This document shows positions 1 to 10,164 of a DNA stretch of 64,000 nucleotides, piece after piece. A program made the position numbers and the translations under genes. Numbering within the stretch: the stretch's first letter is position 1; the number at the start of each line of letters is the position of its first letter. The DNA is from Bacteroidaceae bacterium. Its GTDB lineage: Bacteria; Bacteroidota; Bacteroidia; Bacteroidales; Bacteroidaceae. The DNA lies in the NCBI GenBank assembly GCA_017647225.1, contig JAGCLA010000023.1:62001-126000 (forward strand), written 5' to 3'. The notes under the pieces were generated by a model. That model searched no databases, was not told where the DNA came from, and saw only the letters and a program-made list of their open reading frames with translations.

Positions 1-51
1 GACAAGGGCTTTGGTTGAATAATTATCCTTTACCTGTAAAGGAAATATATC

Positions 52-2292
52 TTATTGATTTACAACTGCTGGAATGCTGTCGGCAGGAGCTTCTTCTGCA
101 GCAACCGCAGCTGGTGCCGTTTCTTCAACGACCTCAACCTTCTCCTTATTGAAGAATGGCAGTGGTGATGGAACATCAAAGCGTGCAAATATGTTACCAA
201 GCCACAAACCTGCAACAACCACAGCAAGTACTACCAAAGATATAATCCATTTAAGCCATGTAGGAATACTCTTTTTGGCATAAGGATCTTTCAGTTTCAA
301 TTTAGGGAATTTTGCGATATCGGTCAAAGTCTCACCGAATGGGATACTTATCTTAGACGAAGCATTTATAGCCCAGCCATTGGCATTGAGCAATGGAGAT
401 ATGTTACGACGACGCAACTTCATCCATGCCATAATCATTGCAGGGCCGGAAATAACGAGCATAAGACCTATAAACACAGCAATCAACTGCCACCAGCTAA
501 GAGCAAAGATTCCTTTGAATATGCTTGTCAAAGCTGCGCCTATCATGCCGACAGCCATACCTATGGCAGCAAAGATTCCGGCGAACTTGGCAATATCAAA
601 CGGAGGTGTTGGAGCTTTGTTCTCACCCTCAGCAGGTTTTGCCGCAGGAGCTGCATTGATTTTAGCATTGGCATCCTTCATCATGGCAGCATCCTTTTCG
701 GCAGCTGTCTTGTTGATGAGGTTCTCGATGGTTGTAGCCATACGACGGTAAGGTGACCAGAATGCCTGACCTACACTGATAGGATTGTCAATGATTTTGG
801 TGATGACAGCGTCCCACATCTGACCCTTGTTATCAAAGTAAATTGCGTTCTTGCCTACAACAAGGTCACCGATTTCACCAACAGTAACTGCGGCAACGAT
901 ATTCAGTTTTACAGGGCTTGCCTTGGTTGTGCAGTCGCAATATACGAGATACATTCCACTTGCAGGTGCCATGCTGTTATGCTTTGCCATGTCGGCAACC
1001 AACATACACATGCGACACTCGCGCTGGTCAATCAACAGACGTCCACTCTGGAATACAGCCTTGACATTCTTGTCTCTTGTATAGAAATCCTGGAAAGTAA
1101 CAAAGTTGCGGAGCAAACGATAGAAATCGCGATATATATAAAGGAATTTGTCCACCAAGTCAATACCGTCGGCAGTTTCCTTAAGTTCCAAATCCTGTGC
1201 TATAAGGTCAAGCAACGCCTGTTTCTTGTCGTTGGCAAGCATCTCCTTAATTGCATCAAGACCCAAAGCCTCTACTTCGCCACCCTTCTTGGCAGCTTTC
1301 CATGCATTATATGCTGCAAAAGAAGCACCAATGGCAACCCAAGCCTCTTCGGTAAGCACCTTACCCTTAGGCTTTACAATAGAGATAAGAGCGTTGAACT
1401 GTGATGCCCATGCAGGATTGATTGCCGCATTGAGTTCCAATTCAGCCTTGCCTGTAATACGCGCAATAGGATATGCTGCGATTTCCTCAGTCTTGCCGGT
1501 AAGGTTATCGGCGCTGATTGTTTCGATAAGTGCTGTCTGCACATCAAGCTTTGCTGCACTTTCAGGCGAGAATGAAGCGAGCTTGGCACGTACAAAATAA
1601 TCCTTTACTTTTACATCAAGTGCATTATACAATTCTATAGCCTTGTCGGTATCTGCACCATAAGGAGCCTCAACAGCAGCTTCGCTCCATGCCACATAAT
1701 CGGCCAAAGCCTGGTAGAACTTCTCGATGAGTTCGGCATTAACACCACTCTCACCGCTACGATCCATAACACTGCCAACAGTGTTTACGATTGCAGATAT
1801 AACAGCTGATTCTTCAGCAGATTCAGGAGTCTGCGCGGTAATCACACCATCGCCATTGAAACGTGTCTTGGCAAAAATAGCTGTGATATCCTTTGTGTCA
1901 GCCAAAGAGATTACAGAACCGCCCTTACCAAGATTTACAAGTATCTGCTTTGCCGAGTTATACAGTTTCATACCATCGGCATTTTCTTGATTGAAAGATT
2001 CGACATCGATACAGTCAGCACCTTTCAACAAAAGATCGGCATTTTTAATGACAGATGTCAACCATTGCGAAGTAGCAATAATTTCGCCCACACGGATACG
2101 TCCGTCATTGTCGATATCAACATATTTCAAACTCTTCTCTTCAATATCCAATCCTGTTGTAGGACATGAAAGAACAGTCCATTTCTTCAGGTCAAGTTCC
2201 CCAAGATGAGCAATATCGGCACCAGTAGTGATTTTCACACGGGTAGAACCACCGATATTGTCATAGTTCCATGAATGTTTTTTTGTTGCCAT
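52..2292 (-). CDS. EF-hand-containing membrane protein of unknown function
   Basis: 746 residues; I do not recognise the family. Near residue 58 is a canonical EF-hand-type loop (DIDNDGRIRVGE, with D, D, D and a final E at ligand positions), and a second, weaker acidic loop (FNGDGVITA) lies near residue 145, so calcium binding is plausible. There is no N-terminal signal peptide. The middle is mostly helical. The C-terminal third has an Ala/Pro-rich linker, two adjacent hydrophobic segments (about residues 575-640), a further one near 690-710, and an acidic Ala/Pro/Glu tail. Probably an inner-membrane protein with a large cytoplasmic N-terminal part. It has its own promoter and a short leader. 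Gene call is secure; function is open. Confidence 0.85.
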   Translation of the reverse strand: MATKKHSWNYDNIGGSTRVKITTGADIAHLGELDLKKWTVLSCPTTGLDIEEKSLKYVDIDNDGRIRVGEIIATSQWLTSVIKNADLLLKGADCIDVESFNQENADGMKLYNSAKQILVNLGKGGSVISLADTKDITAIFAKTRFNGDGVITAQTPESAEESAVISAIVNTVGSVMDRSGESGVNAELIEKFYQALADYVAWSEAAVEAPYGADTDKAIELYNALDVKVKDYFVRAKLASFSPESAAKLDVQTALIETISADNLTGKTEEIAAYPIARITGKAELELNAAINPAWASQFNALISIVKPKGKVLTEEAWVAIGASFAAYNAWKAAKKGGEVEALGLDAIKEMLANDKKQALLDLIAQDLELKETADGIDLVDKFLYIYRDFYRLLRNFVTFQDFYTRDKNVKAVFQSGRLLIDQRECRMCMLVADMAKHNSMAPASGMYLVYCDCTTKASPVKLNIVAAVTVGEIGDLVVGKNAIYFDNKGQMWDAVITKIIDNPISVGQAFWSPYRRMATTIENLINKTAAEKDAAMMKDANAKINAAPAAKPAEGENKAPTPPFDIAKFAGIFAAIGMAVGMIGAALTSIFKGIFALSWWQLIAVFIGLMLVISGPAMIMAWMKLRRRNISPLLNANGWAINASSKISIPFGETLTDIAKFPKLKLKDPYAKKSIPTWLKWIISLVVLAVVVAGLWLGNIFARFDVPSPLPFFNKEKVEVVEETAPAAVAAEEAPADSIPAVVNQ

Positions 2293-2344
2293 AATCTGTT
2301 TTAATAAGTATTTTATTTATGAATGTTTCTATTTGTTAGTATTT

Positions 2345-2377
2345 ACAAAAATAATATACACTTTACTATTCTGCAAA
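2345..2377 (-). promoter_or_regulatory. Bacteroides-type promoter for the EF-hand membrane protein
   Basis: Read on the minus strand: TTTG (2377-2374), a 20-nt spacer, then TATTTTTGT (2353-2345). This is an exact fit to TTTG-N19-21-TAnnTTTGY. Transcription should start near 2338, leaving a leader of about 45 nt. Confidence 0.7.
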
Positions 2378-2551
2378 AAAAGTTTTATTTTTTGATTTAG
2401 AATCACAAAAATAGATTACCACAAGGGTACAACAGCACAAAAGAACTTGGGAAAACAGTACATAAAAACAGCAGCCAACCCCAAACGTGGATCAACTGCT
2501 ATTTTATAAGTTCTTATGATAAGGCTGTATACTGATTACCTGTTACAGTAC

Positions 2552-3133
2552 TTAAAGCATATTCTGCTTTTTAAGCTCTTCTGCCACAACAAGCAATTCA
2601 TCGTACCACTCTTTGCCGAAGCGCTCTATCAACGGTTCTTTAAGGAATTCGTATGCACGTATGCCTTTGCGACGGCCCTTGATGAATGCACTGCTACATA
2701 CATCCCACTTGTGGAAATTGACTGCGGTAAAATCACCTACCTTGCGCAAACGTACGGGATAGAGATAACATGAGATAGGTTTGCGCCAAGGTGTACGCCC
2801 CTCGCGGTAAGCCTTTTCGATAAGGCAGATACAACCACCGTTCTCATCGCGTGATGCAAAGACACAGTCCTTGCCATTTACAATTGATGTGACAAGGTCG
2901 CCATCGCGGTCGTTATATACGACACCCTGTTCGTTGACTATTTCGAGTGCCTCGGGAGTCATCTCCGGAGCTATCACTTCAAGCGCCTCTTCGAGCTTTT
3001 CAACCTCTTCGAGCAATACCGGCGCACCGGCATCACCCTCAACGCAGCAAATACCCTTGCAATGCGAGAAATTACAACAGAAATACTCCTGAAAAAGGTC
3101 GAAAGAGACTATTGTATCCTGAATCTGTACCAT
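2552..3133 (-). CDS. DUF3109 family protein (cysteine-rich)
   Basis: 193 residues, resembling the DUF3109 family common in Bacteroidota. Cysteines cluster in an N-terminal CCNFSHCKGICC segment and recur in CVFA, GGCICLIE, PISCYLYP and DVCSS. This pattern suggests a bound metal or Fe-S cluster, as in the related YkgJ-type proteins. No signal peptide, so cytoplasmic. The ATG at 3133 is preferred to a TTG at 3145, because the extra residues are encoded by the U-tract of the hairpin just upstream. It lies downstream of gpmI on the same strand, separated by that terminator. Biochemical role unknown. Confidence 0.85.
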   Translation of the reverse strand: MVQIQDTIVSFDLFQEYFCCNFSHCKGICCVEGDAGAPVLLEEVEKLEEALEVIAPEMTPEALEIVNEQGVVYNDRDGDLVTSIVNGKDCVFASRDENGGCICLIEKAYREGRTPWRKPISCYLYPVRLRKVGDFTAVNFHKWDVCSSAFIKGRRKGIRAYEFLKEPLIERFGKEWYDELLVVAEELKKQNML

Positions 3134-3136
3134 AAA

Positions 3137-3170
3137 AAAGAACAATCCCCGCCCCTACTGGGACGGGGAT
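3137..3170 (-). terminator. Rho-independent terminator after gpmI, abutting the next start codon
   Basis: A GC-rich stem (3145-3155 with 3160-3170, one mismatch, four-base loop) is followed on the minus strand by TGTTCTTTTTT. The U-tract ends immediately at the ATG (3133) of the DUF3109 gene, so it either separates the two genes or attenuates the second. Confidence 0.75.
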
Positions 3171-3191
3171 CATATTGTTGGTTAATAATTA

Positions 3192-4691
3192 TCAAATAAG
3201 TGCCTTACCGGTCATTTCTGCAGGTGCTTCAAGACCCATAATCTTAAGGATTGTAGGAGCCACGTCTGCAAGAATACCGTTCTCAATTGTCGCATTCTCC
3301 TTGTTTGTTACATATACACATGGAACAGGATTCAAAGAGTGTGCTGTGTTTGGAGAACCGTCGGCATTGACTGCGTTGTCGGCATTACCATGGTCGGCAA
3401 TGATGATTGACTCATAGCCATGCTCACGAGCAGCCTCGATAACATCTTTCAAGCAAGCGTCAACAGCAAGAACAGCCTTTTCGATTGCGCTGTAAACACC
3501 TGTGTGACCAACCATGTCACCGTTAGCGAAGTTCACAACGATAAATTCGTATTTTTCGCTGTTGATTTCGGCAACAAGTTTGTCTTTTACCTCGTATGCG
3601 CTCATCTCAGGCTGAAGGTCGTATGTAGCAACCTTTGGAGATGGAACGAGGATACGCTCCTCACCTTCGTATGGAGTCTCACGACCACCGTTGAAGAAGA
3701 ATGTTACGTGAGCGTACTTTTCTGTTTCGGCAATATGCAACTGCTTCATGCCCTGCTTTGAGATGAACTCTCCGAGTGTATTGTCAACGTTCTCCTTGTC
3801 GAAAAGAATGTGAACACCTGTAAACTTGGCATCGTATGGAGTCATACAGTAGTACTGCAAGCCGGGGATTGTATTCATACCCTCTGCAGGCATATCTTCC
3901 TGTGTAAGAACAACTGTAAGCTCTTTAGCGCGGTCGTTACGGTAGTTGAAGAAAATAACTGCGTCGCCTTCGCTGATGCGTGCGTCGTAGTTTGTGTTTA
4001 CGATAGGCTTGATAAACTCATCGGTAACACCCTCTTCGTATGATTCCTTAACAGCTGCAACCATGTCGCTTGCCTGCTTGCCTTCGCCCTTTACAATGAG
4101 GTCATAAGCAATCTTGACACGCTCCCAACGCTTGTCGCGGTCCATTGCATAGTAACGGCCCACGATTGTAGCCAATTTGAGCTCTTTTGCTGTAAGCTGC
4201 TCGATAAAACCCGCACCGCTCTTTGGGTCGGTATCACGACCGTCCATAAAACAGTGTACGTAAGCGTTCTCAACACCCTGAGATACAGCAAATTTATACA
4301 TTGCTTCGAGGTGCTCGAGTGAGCTGTGAACACCACCGTCTGATGTCAAGCCCATGAAATGCAATTTCTTGCCGTTGTTCTTTGCGTACTCGACTGCTGC
4401 AACAAGTTCTGGGTTCTTTTCGATAGAGCTGTCAGCAATAGCACGGTTTATTTTCAAAAGGTCCTGGTAAACCACACGACCGCCACCGATGTTAAGGTGA
4501 CCAACCTCACTGTTACCCATCTGACCTGCAGGAAGACCTACGTTCTCACCGCTTGCCTGAAGCTGTGATGTTGGATAAACCGATGTCAAATGATCCCAGT
4601 ATGGTGTAGGAGTATTGAAAATGACATCACCTTTACCGTGATTACCAACACCCCAACCGTCGAGAATTACCAATAATGCTTTGTTTGCCAT
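3192..4691 (-). CDS. gpmI: 2,3-bisphosphoglycerate-independent phosphoglycerate mutase
   Basis: 499 residues, about 500 being usual for the family. Interconverts 3- and 2-phosphoglycerate in cytoplasmic glycolysis and gluconeogenesis using two Mn ions. Visible signatures are the N-terminal metal site LVILDGWG, the nucleophilic serine in [12 protein letters not shown] (about residue 62), [11 protein letters not shown], and the C-terminal metal-binding ADHGNADN. The ATG at 4691 gives the family's usual N-terminus ([14 protein letters not shown]); an upstream in-frame start would add 25 unrelated residues. Monocistronic, ending in a strong hairpin. Confidence 0.97.
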   Translation of the reverse strand: MANKALLVILDGWGVGNHGKGDVIFNTPTPYWDHLTSVYPTSQLQASGENVGLPAGQMGNSEVGHLNIGGGRVVYQDLLKINRAIADSSIEKNPELVAAVEYAKNNGKKLHFMGLTSDGGVHSSLEHLEAMYKFAVSQGVENAYVHCFMDGRDTDPKSGAGFIEQLTAKELKLATIVGRYYAMDRDKRWERVKIAYDLIVKGEGKQASDMVAAVKESYEEGVTDEFIKPIVNTNYDARISEGDAVIFFNYRNDRAKELTVVLTQEDMPAEGMNTIPGLQYYCMTPYDAKFTGVHILFDKENVDNTLGEFISKQGMKQLHIAETEKYAHVTFFFNGGRETPYEGEERILVPSPKVATYDLQPEMSAYEVKDKLVAEINSEKYEFIVVNFANGDMVGHTGVYSAIEKAVLAVDACLKDVIEAAREHGYESIIIADHGNADNAVNADGSPNTAHSLNPVPCVYVTNKENATIENGILADVAPTILKIMGLEAPAEMTGKALI

Positions 4692-4737
4692 AATATTATC
4701 TGAATTAAAATTTGTTTTCCAAAAGCGCAAAATCTTT

Positions 4738-4767
4738 GCAAAGTTAGTCAATTTTCTTTTGTTCAAG
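4738..4767 (-). promoter_or_regulatory. Probable gpmI promoter
   Basis: Minus strand: a good -7 element TAACTTTGC (4746-4738). The best -33 candidate is CTTG (4767-4764), with a spacing of only 17 nt. The -7 is convincing, the -33 is weak. Confidence 0.4.
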
Positions 4768-4883
4768 GCTCTTTTTTCAAGAAAAACACAAAATCGCAGT
4801 CAAAACATTGCCTATCAAAGACAAATATTAACTAAAATATCCAAAATTAAAGTTAAAAGGGATATATTATTATAAAAATAACG

Positions 4884-4892
4884 TACCTTTGC
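4884..4892 (+). promoter_or_regulatory. -7 promoter element upstream of the Nudix gene
   Basis: TACCTTTGC matches TAnnTTTGY, 37 bp before the ATG at 4930. No clear TTTG lies 19-21 nt upstream, so this is a half-site call. Confidence 0.4.
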
Positions 4893-4929
4893 AAAGATAA
4901 CCCTATGTAAACAGACCACATCAAACGCT

Positions 4930-5466
4930 ATGCGACACCCTTTACACCTGTTCTGTTTTTGCCCGAAATGCGGCAGTAACGCTTTTGTAGAGAACGACTT
5001 CAAGTCGAAACGTTGCAACGACTGTGGTTTTACATATTATTTCAACCCGCTTGCCGCAACAGTAGCCATAATAACAAACAATAAAGGCGAGGTACTTGTT
5101 GCAACACGCTCAAAAGAGCCGGCAAAAGGAACGTACGACCTGCCGGGCGGCTTCTGCGACAGTTACGAAACGGCAGAAGAGGGAGTAGCAAGAGAGGTTC
5201 TGGAAGAAACAGGGCTGAAAGTAACATCGGCACGATACCTGTTTACAATCCCGAACACCTACAACTATTCCGGCATGGAACTACACACAATGGACCTATT
5301 CTTCAAGTGCGAGGTAGAGAATTGTGATGCCACCACTGCCGACGATGATGTTGCCGCGCTGCAATGGATTGGAATAGAGGAGTTGGACAGCAAGAATTTC
5401 GGGTTGAAATCAATAAGCAAGAGCATTGAGATGTTCAAGGATTTGTATAAAAACAATATGCTATAA
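4930..5466 (+). CDS. Nudix hydrolase with N-terminal zinc ribbon
   Basis: 178 residues. A two-CxxC zinc ribbon (CPKCG, CNDCG, residues about 11-37) precedes a Nudix fold with the box GGFCDSYETAEEGVAREV followed by LEETGL (GX5EX7REUXEEXGU, residues about 76-98). The ribbon plus Nudix arrangement resembles NudC-type NADH pyrophosphatases and related nucleotide-sugar hydrolases; the true substrate cannot be read from the sequence. Cytoplasmic. Only 3 nt separate its stop from the TPR gene, so they may be co-transcribed. Confidence 0.92.
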   Translation: MRHPLHLFCFCPKCGSNAFVENDFKSKRCNDCGFTYYFNPLAATVAIITNNKGEVLVATRSKEPAKGTYDLPGGFCDSYETAEEGVAREVLEETGLKVTSARYLFTIPNTYNYSGMELHTMDLFFKCEVENCDATTADDDVAALQWIGIEELDSKNFGLKSISKSIEMFKDLYKNNML

Positions 5467-5469
5467 AAT

Positions 5470-8463
5470 ATGAGAAAGAATTTCATTCTATTTGTGTTTG
5501 CCTCGTTGGCATTGACAGCAACAGGACAGACCGACAGCAGACAGGCGCTCATAAAAGAGTGCCAGCGTCTTCATTCCGACGGCAAACACGCTACAGCCCT
5601 GACGCTCTTGGAGGAAGTCAGCACTGAAGGATTGGATGCAACTACCATACAGGAGATGGAATTGCTGAAAGCGACAGCTACATTCGAGAACAACCACCTT
5701 GAAGGTAGAGCATTGATTCTGCAATATCTTGACGATTACCCCGAAAGTTCAAAAAGAGATTTATTGAATTGCTACATCGCCGAGTCGTACTACTACAGCC
5801 ACGACTACAAACTCGCGTGCGAATGGTACGAAAAGAGCAACTGCAAACGTCTTACCCGCGAACAGGAGGAGAGAGCAAAACTTTATTATGCCCTCGCGCT
5901 GCAAGAGTGTGAGAAAGAGGACAATGCAGTGAATATGCTTAGAGAGGTAGTGCTCAAGAGCAAGAAGTACTCCGACGATGCCATATTCCATCTTGCAGTT
6001 ATCGACTATGACAACAATAACCTCGACGCTGCCGAGCGTGGATTCAACAGTGTAAAGGAGAGCAAGAAGTACAAGTTCGATGTTCCCTACTACATTGCCG
6101 GCATACACATGAAGAGAGGCGAGTATGATGCAGCCAAAGAGATTGCAAACACATTCATCGCACGCAACCAGCAGAAGCCGCAGAGCATCAAAATGCACCA
6201 GATAACAGGTGCCATCGAGTTCACACAAGGAAATTACGAAGAGGCTATTGCCCCACTCACCAAATATGTCGAGAGCTGCGAGAAGCCACAGCGCATAGCA
6301 TGCTACCAGTTGGGTCTATGCCACTTCAACAATGAAAACTACGACAAGGCCATATCTCTGTTCGCACTCTGCAACGACGGCAACGACGCTGTCGCACAAG
6401 GTTCATTGCTGCACACAGGTATCATCATGCTTGAGAAAGATAACATCAATGCTGCACGAATGGCCTTTGAACAGGCATCGACAATGACTTTTGATGACGA
6501 TGTACGCGAAGAGGCAATGTATAATTACGCCTTGTGTCTTCACCAGACACGCTATTCGCCTTTTGCAGAGAGCGTAAAGGTGTTCGAGCAGTTCCTGAAC
6601 GACTACCCCAAGTCGGAGCATGCAAAGAAAGTCGAGGGTTACCTTGTTGAGGTGTATATGAACACCAACAACTATGACGTTGCACTACAATCGATAAACA
6701 AAATCAAAAAGCCTTCGGCAGAGATTCTCAGAGCAAAACAGAAGATTCTTTACCGTTTGGGTGTTCAGGAATTCATCAACGGCAACATGAACGGAGCAAT
6801 CTCTTTCATGGACCGCTCTATTGAGCTGTCACAATACAACAAGGCTACATACGCCGATGCTCTTTATTGGAAAGGTGAGGCTCTATACCGTAAGGGCGAT
6901 TTCGCAAATGCGGCAAACAGCTATCGCATGTCAATAATCAAGGGTGGCGCGAACAACAACCGCGCACTCTACGGCATAGGATATACCCTATTCCAGCAGA
7001 AGAGATACCCCGAAGCACGCAAAGAGTTCCAGAAATTCATAGACAGCGCAATTGGAGAGCACAAGGAGGTCATTGCCGATGCACAGAACCGTATTGCCGA
7101 CTGCCACTTCTATATGCGCGAGTACAAGACAGCCGACCAATACTACAACATGTCAATCGCAACCGACAGCACACAATGCGACTACTCTCTTTACCGCTCT
7201 GCATTGGCACAAGGCTTGTCAAACGAATATCACAACAAGGTTTATACCTTAAAGACTCTCTTGGTCAAATATCCTAACAGCGTATATGCCGAGCAGTCAC
7301 TCTACGAGATGGGTAGAGCATACTTGGAGCTGGAACAGCCGGCCGATGCCATTATGACGTTTGACCGCTTGACAGTACGTTTCCCGCAGAGCGCACTTAC
7401 ACGTCGTGCAACAACAGAAAAAGCCATGGTCTATAACTCTATAGGCGAGCGCGACAAGGCTATTGAGACATACAAGGATATCATTGAGCGTTACCCACAT
7501 AGCGAAGAGGCACAGGTAGCCTTCCAGGATTTGAAAAACATCTACGTGGAAATGGGTGAGGTCAATGAATTTGCCAAATACGCGACTTTGACAAAAGGCA
7601 CGAATGCGATAAACAGCAACGAGATTGATACATTGTCATATTCTGCAGCAGAGAAGATGTATGGCAAGGGCGACATCGAGGGTGCCAAAGAGAAGTTTGC
7701 CGAATACCTCGAAAACCATGAAAAGGGTGCTTACAGACTCGACAGCCATTTCTACCTTGGCGAGATATGCTATAATGAAAAAGAGATGGACAAGGCTCTT
7801 GAACATTTCGAGGAGGTTATAGAGTTCTCCGACAACAAATACACCGAGCTTGCCATAATGAGAGCCGCAGGCATATATTACAACAAGGCCGAATATGAAA
7901 CTGCCGGAGGGCTATACAAGCAGTTGCTTGCAAAGAGCAGCAACGAAGAGCGTCGTCAGCTGGCACGTATAAATATCATGCGAACAGCACAGAAACGCGA
8001 GAAGCATAGCGAAACAATCAAATTCGCAGCCGAGTTGCTTGCAAACAGCACCACATCGCCCGAGGTGAAACGTGAGGCGACATATAACCGCGCAAAGGCA
8101 TACATTGCAATGGACAAGGAGAACCTTGCGATAGATGACCTTGAAGAGCTCTCTACCGATACACGAACAAAAGAGGGCGCAGAGGCAAAATATCTTCTTG
8201 CACAAATTGAATTCGACAATGAGAAATACAGCGAGTGTGAAACAAGAATCATGGATTATATCAACGAGAGCACACCGCACTCATATTGGCTTGCACGCAG
8301 CTTCATACTTTTGTCCGACCTTTACTCGGTACAGGGCAAGAAAATGGAAGCCAAGCAATACCTGCTGTCATTGCAGAACAACTATGAGGGTGATGATGAC
8401 ATCGCAGATATGATTAAAGCACGTTTGGAGAAATTGTCGTTGGAAAACAATCAGAATAATTGA
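5470..8463 (+). CDS. Exported tetratricopeptide repeat protein
   Basis: 997 residues with an N-terminal signal peptide (hydrophobic FILFVFASLALTATG, cleavage probably after TGQ) and then TPR-like helical hairpins over nearly the whole length (repeated A..Y...L....G....A and YP.S..A motifs). Expected to be a periplasmic scaffold for protein-protein contacts. The next gene, an outer-membrane barrel, follows within 5 bp, and such TPR/barrel pairs recur in Bacteroidota, suggesting a partnership. No catalytic motif seen. Confidence 0.9.
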   Translation: MRKNFILFVFASLALTATGQTDSRQALIKECQRLHSDGKHATALTLLEEVSTEGLDATTIQEMELLKATATFENNHLEGRALILQYLDDYPESSKRDLLNCYIAESYYYSHDYKLACEWYEKSNCKRLTREQEERAKLYYALALQECEKEDNAVNMLREVVLKSKKYSDDAIFHLAVIDYDNNNLDAAERGFNSVKESKKYKFDVPYYIAGIHMKRGEYDAAKEIANTFIARNQQKPQSIKMHQITGAIEFTQGNYEEAIAPLTKYVESCEKPQRIACYQLGLCHFNNENYDKAISLFALCNDGNDAVAQGSLLHTGIIMLEKDNINAARMAFEQASTMTFDDDVREEAMYNYALCLHQTRYSPFAESVKVFEQFLNDYPKSEHAKKVEGYLVEVYMNTNNYDVALQSINKIKKPSAEILRAKQKILYRLGVQEFINGNMNGAISFMDRSIELSQYNKATYADALYWKGEALYRKGDFANAANSYRMSIIKGGANNNRALYGIGYTLFQQKRYPEARKEFQKFIDSAIGEHKEVIADAQNRIADCHFYMREYKTADQYYNMSIATDSTQCDYSLYRSALAQGLSNEYHNKVYTLKTLLVKYPNSVYAEQSLYEMGRAYLELEQPADAIMTFDRLTVRFPQSALTRRATTEKAMVYNSIGERDKAIETYKDIIERYPHSEEAQVAFQDLKNIYVEMGEVNEFAKYATLTKGTNAINSNEIDTLSYSAAEKMYGKGDIEGAKEKFAEYLENHEKGAYRLDSHFYLGEICYNEKEMDKALEHFEEVIEFSDNKYTELAIMRAAGIYYNKAEYETAGGLYKQLLAKSSNEERRQLARINIMRTAQKREKHSETIKFAAELLANSTTSPEVKREATYNRAKAYIAMDKENLAIDDLEELSTDTRTKEGAEAKYLLAQIEFDNEKYSECETRIMDYINESTPHSYWLARSFILLSDLYSVQGKKMEAKQYLLSLQNNYEGDDDIADMIKARLEKLSLENNQNN

Positions 8464-8468
8464 ACAAT

Positions 8469-10097
8469 ATGAAAAGAAATATTTTATCACTAACAGCACT
8501 GTTCATTTTTGGAACTCTCTTTGCGCAGGAGGACTCGAAGAATGCAGTAGTCAGCGTTGAGAACGACTACAACCCTACTGTAGTAACGGTAAACAAAAAG
8601 AGTTTCACCCCTACTGTCGAAAGCAAGAGCGAAGCCAAACCGGCAGAGCTGATATTCTCGAAACAGACAACCCCTTATACAGGATTTACCAGCGAGAGAT
8701 ATGCAAAGGACTTGCTCCCTGCACAGGAGAAGCCGCTACCCGGATATCTGCGCGCAGGATATGGCATAAGAAACGACATTGATGCCAAGCTTGCATACAA
8801 CATCAACTTCGGCAAGAAGAGCTATCTGAGAATACTTGGTGCGTTCGACGGCTTCAAGAGCAAAGTCAACGGAGAGGTTGGAGAATGGAATACGCGCATG
8901 TATAACACAGGCGTTGTAGCCGACTTCGCATATAATTTCAAGAAACTCTTGTTCAGCATTGACGGTGATTTCAACAACAGGGTTTTCAACTACCAAAGAG
9001 CAAGCAGAATCAACGGTATCTCAAACAACCAGCATCACCTGAATTATAACATAAACATAAATGGTATTTCACAGCTTGCCGGCCCTGTTGCATACAATTT
9101 CGAAGCAGGATATACCCACTCTGCCATAAGCTATGTCAACGGTGTGGATAACCCCATAACCGAGGAGCATATAAATGTCGGCGGTGAAATCACTCATGAG
9201 ACATACAAGAAATACCTGCGTTACGTTGGCGTCGGAATCGATTTCAACGGTTTCATATACAACGGTACTCTGCGTAATGCCTCATACGGCTACAGAAACG
9301 TGCTGTCGACAGACTTCAACCCTTTCACCAATTTCAATTTCAACAATTGGGAAATAATGTTCGGAGCAAAGCTTAATATCCGCACAGCAAACGGCCCTAT
9401 ATTTGCCATTGCGCCCGACATCACCGTTGACAAGGCACTTACAAAAAGAATCTCGTTCTATGCCGAGGTAACAGGTGGACGCGATGACAACAGCTTCAGA
9501 ACAATAGAAGGAATCACCCCATATTGGGCTCTTGCCGACAGACAGATAAAACCGACTTACAGAATCGTCGATATCCTTGCCGGCACACGCATGACACTTG
9601 AGCCGCTGTCGTTCGACATATTTGCAGGGTATGTACTGACAAAGGACGACCTGTTGCAGACAGCCTCAACCGATGCCAATACAGGCCTGATTTACAGCAA
9701 CCTTGTACAGGGACTCACAAACAACGCACATGCAGGATGCCGAATCGGATATGACTGCAGAGGCATACTCAACATCGAGGCTGATGTGAAATATGATTAC
9801 TGGACATGCAAGAACACCAATTACCTCGCATTCAAGCCGGAAATCACAGCCAATGCCAAAATAGAGGTGTTCCCTGTAAAGAACCTGACTGTAAAGGTCG
9901 GATATAACTACACACGTTATACAAAGGCGCTTATAAGCGACAAGCACGACCTGCATGCAAGAGTAAGCTACAGCATAAACCGCTACTTCGGAGCATTCAT
10001 ACAGGGCGATAACCTGATAAACGATAAATACTATGAATACGCAGGTTATCAGACAAGAGGTATTCGCGGTATGTTAGGAGTTACAGCCAACTTCTAA
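8469..10097 (+). CDS. Outer-membrane beta-barrel protein (TonB-receptor-like barrel)
   Basis: 542 residues, signal peptide (KRNILSLTALFIFGTLFAQ), then a long run of alternating aromatic and polar strands typical of a barrel, ending in an aromatic residue (...GMLGVTANF), the usual signal for BAM insertion. The final segment (NRYFGAFIQGDNLINDKYYEYAG) resembles the last strands of TonB-dependent receptors, but the plug domain is missing and the protein is short for that family. The ATG at 8469 is preferred over a TTG at 8460 that overlaps the preceding stop. Co-transcribed with the TPR protein. Substrate unknown. Confidence 0.87.
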   Translation: MKRNILSLTALFIFGTLFAQEDSKNAVVSVENDYNPTVVTVNKKSFTPTVESKSEAKPAELIFSKQTTPYTGFTSERYAKDLLPAQEKPLPGYLRAGYGIRNDIDAKLAYNINFGKKSYLRILGAFDGFKSKVNGEVGEWNTRMYNTGVVADFAYNFKKLLFSIDGDFNNRVFNYQRASRINGISNNQHHLNYNININGISQLAGPVAYNFEAGYTHSAISYVNGVDNPITEEHINVGGEITHETYKKYLRYVGVGIDFNGFIYNGTLRNASYGYRNVLSTDFNPFTNFNFNNWEIMFGAKLNIRTANGPIFAIAPDITVDKALTKRISFYAEVTGGRDDNSFRTIEGITPYWALADRQIKPTYRIVDILAGTRMTLEPLSFDIFAGYVLTKDDLLQTASTDANTGLIYSNLVQGLTNNAHAGCRIGYDCRGILNIEADVKYDYWTCKNTNYLAFKPEITANAKIEVFPVKNLTVKVGYNYTRYTKALISDKHDLHARVSYSINRYFGAFIQGDNLINDKYYEYAGYQTRGIRGMLGVTANF

Positions 10098-10116
10098 AAA
10101 ACGACCATACAATTTG

Positions 10117-10158
10117 AAACGAGCCTTAAAGTTCCGGACTTGGGGCTTGTTTCTTTTT
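10117..10158 (+). terminator. Terminator after the TPR/barrel operon
   Basis: AAACGAGCC (10117-10125) pairs with GGCTTGTTT (10144-10152, one G-U pair), with an inner AAGT/ACTT extension. The 3' arm runs into CTTTTT. Confidence 0.7.
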
Positions 10159-10164
10159 AAAGAT

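Noticed and set aside
26-43. Short palindrome TCCTTTAC/GTAAAGGA at the left edge as a terminator
   Set aside because: Stem is only 8 bp, AT-rich, without a clear U-tract on the minus strand; too weak to list.
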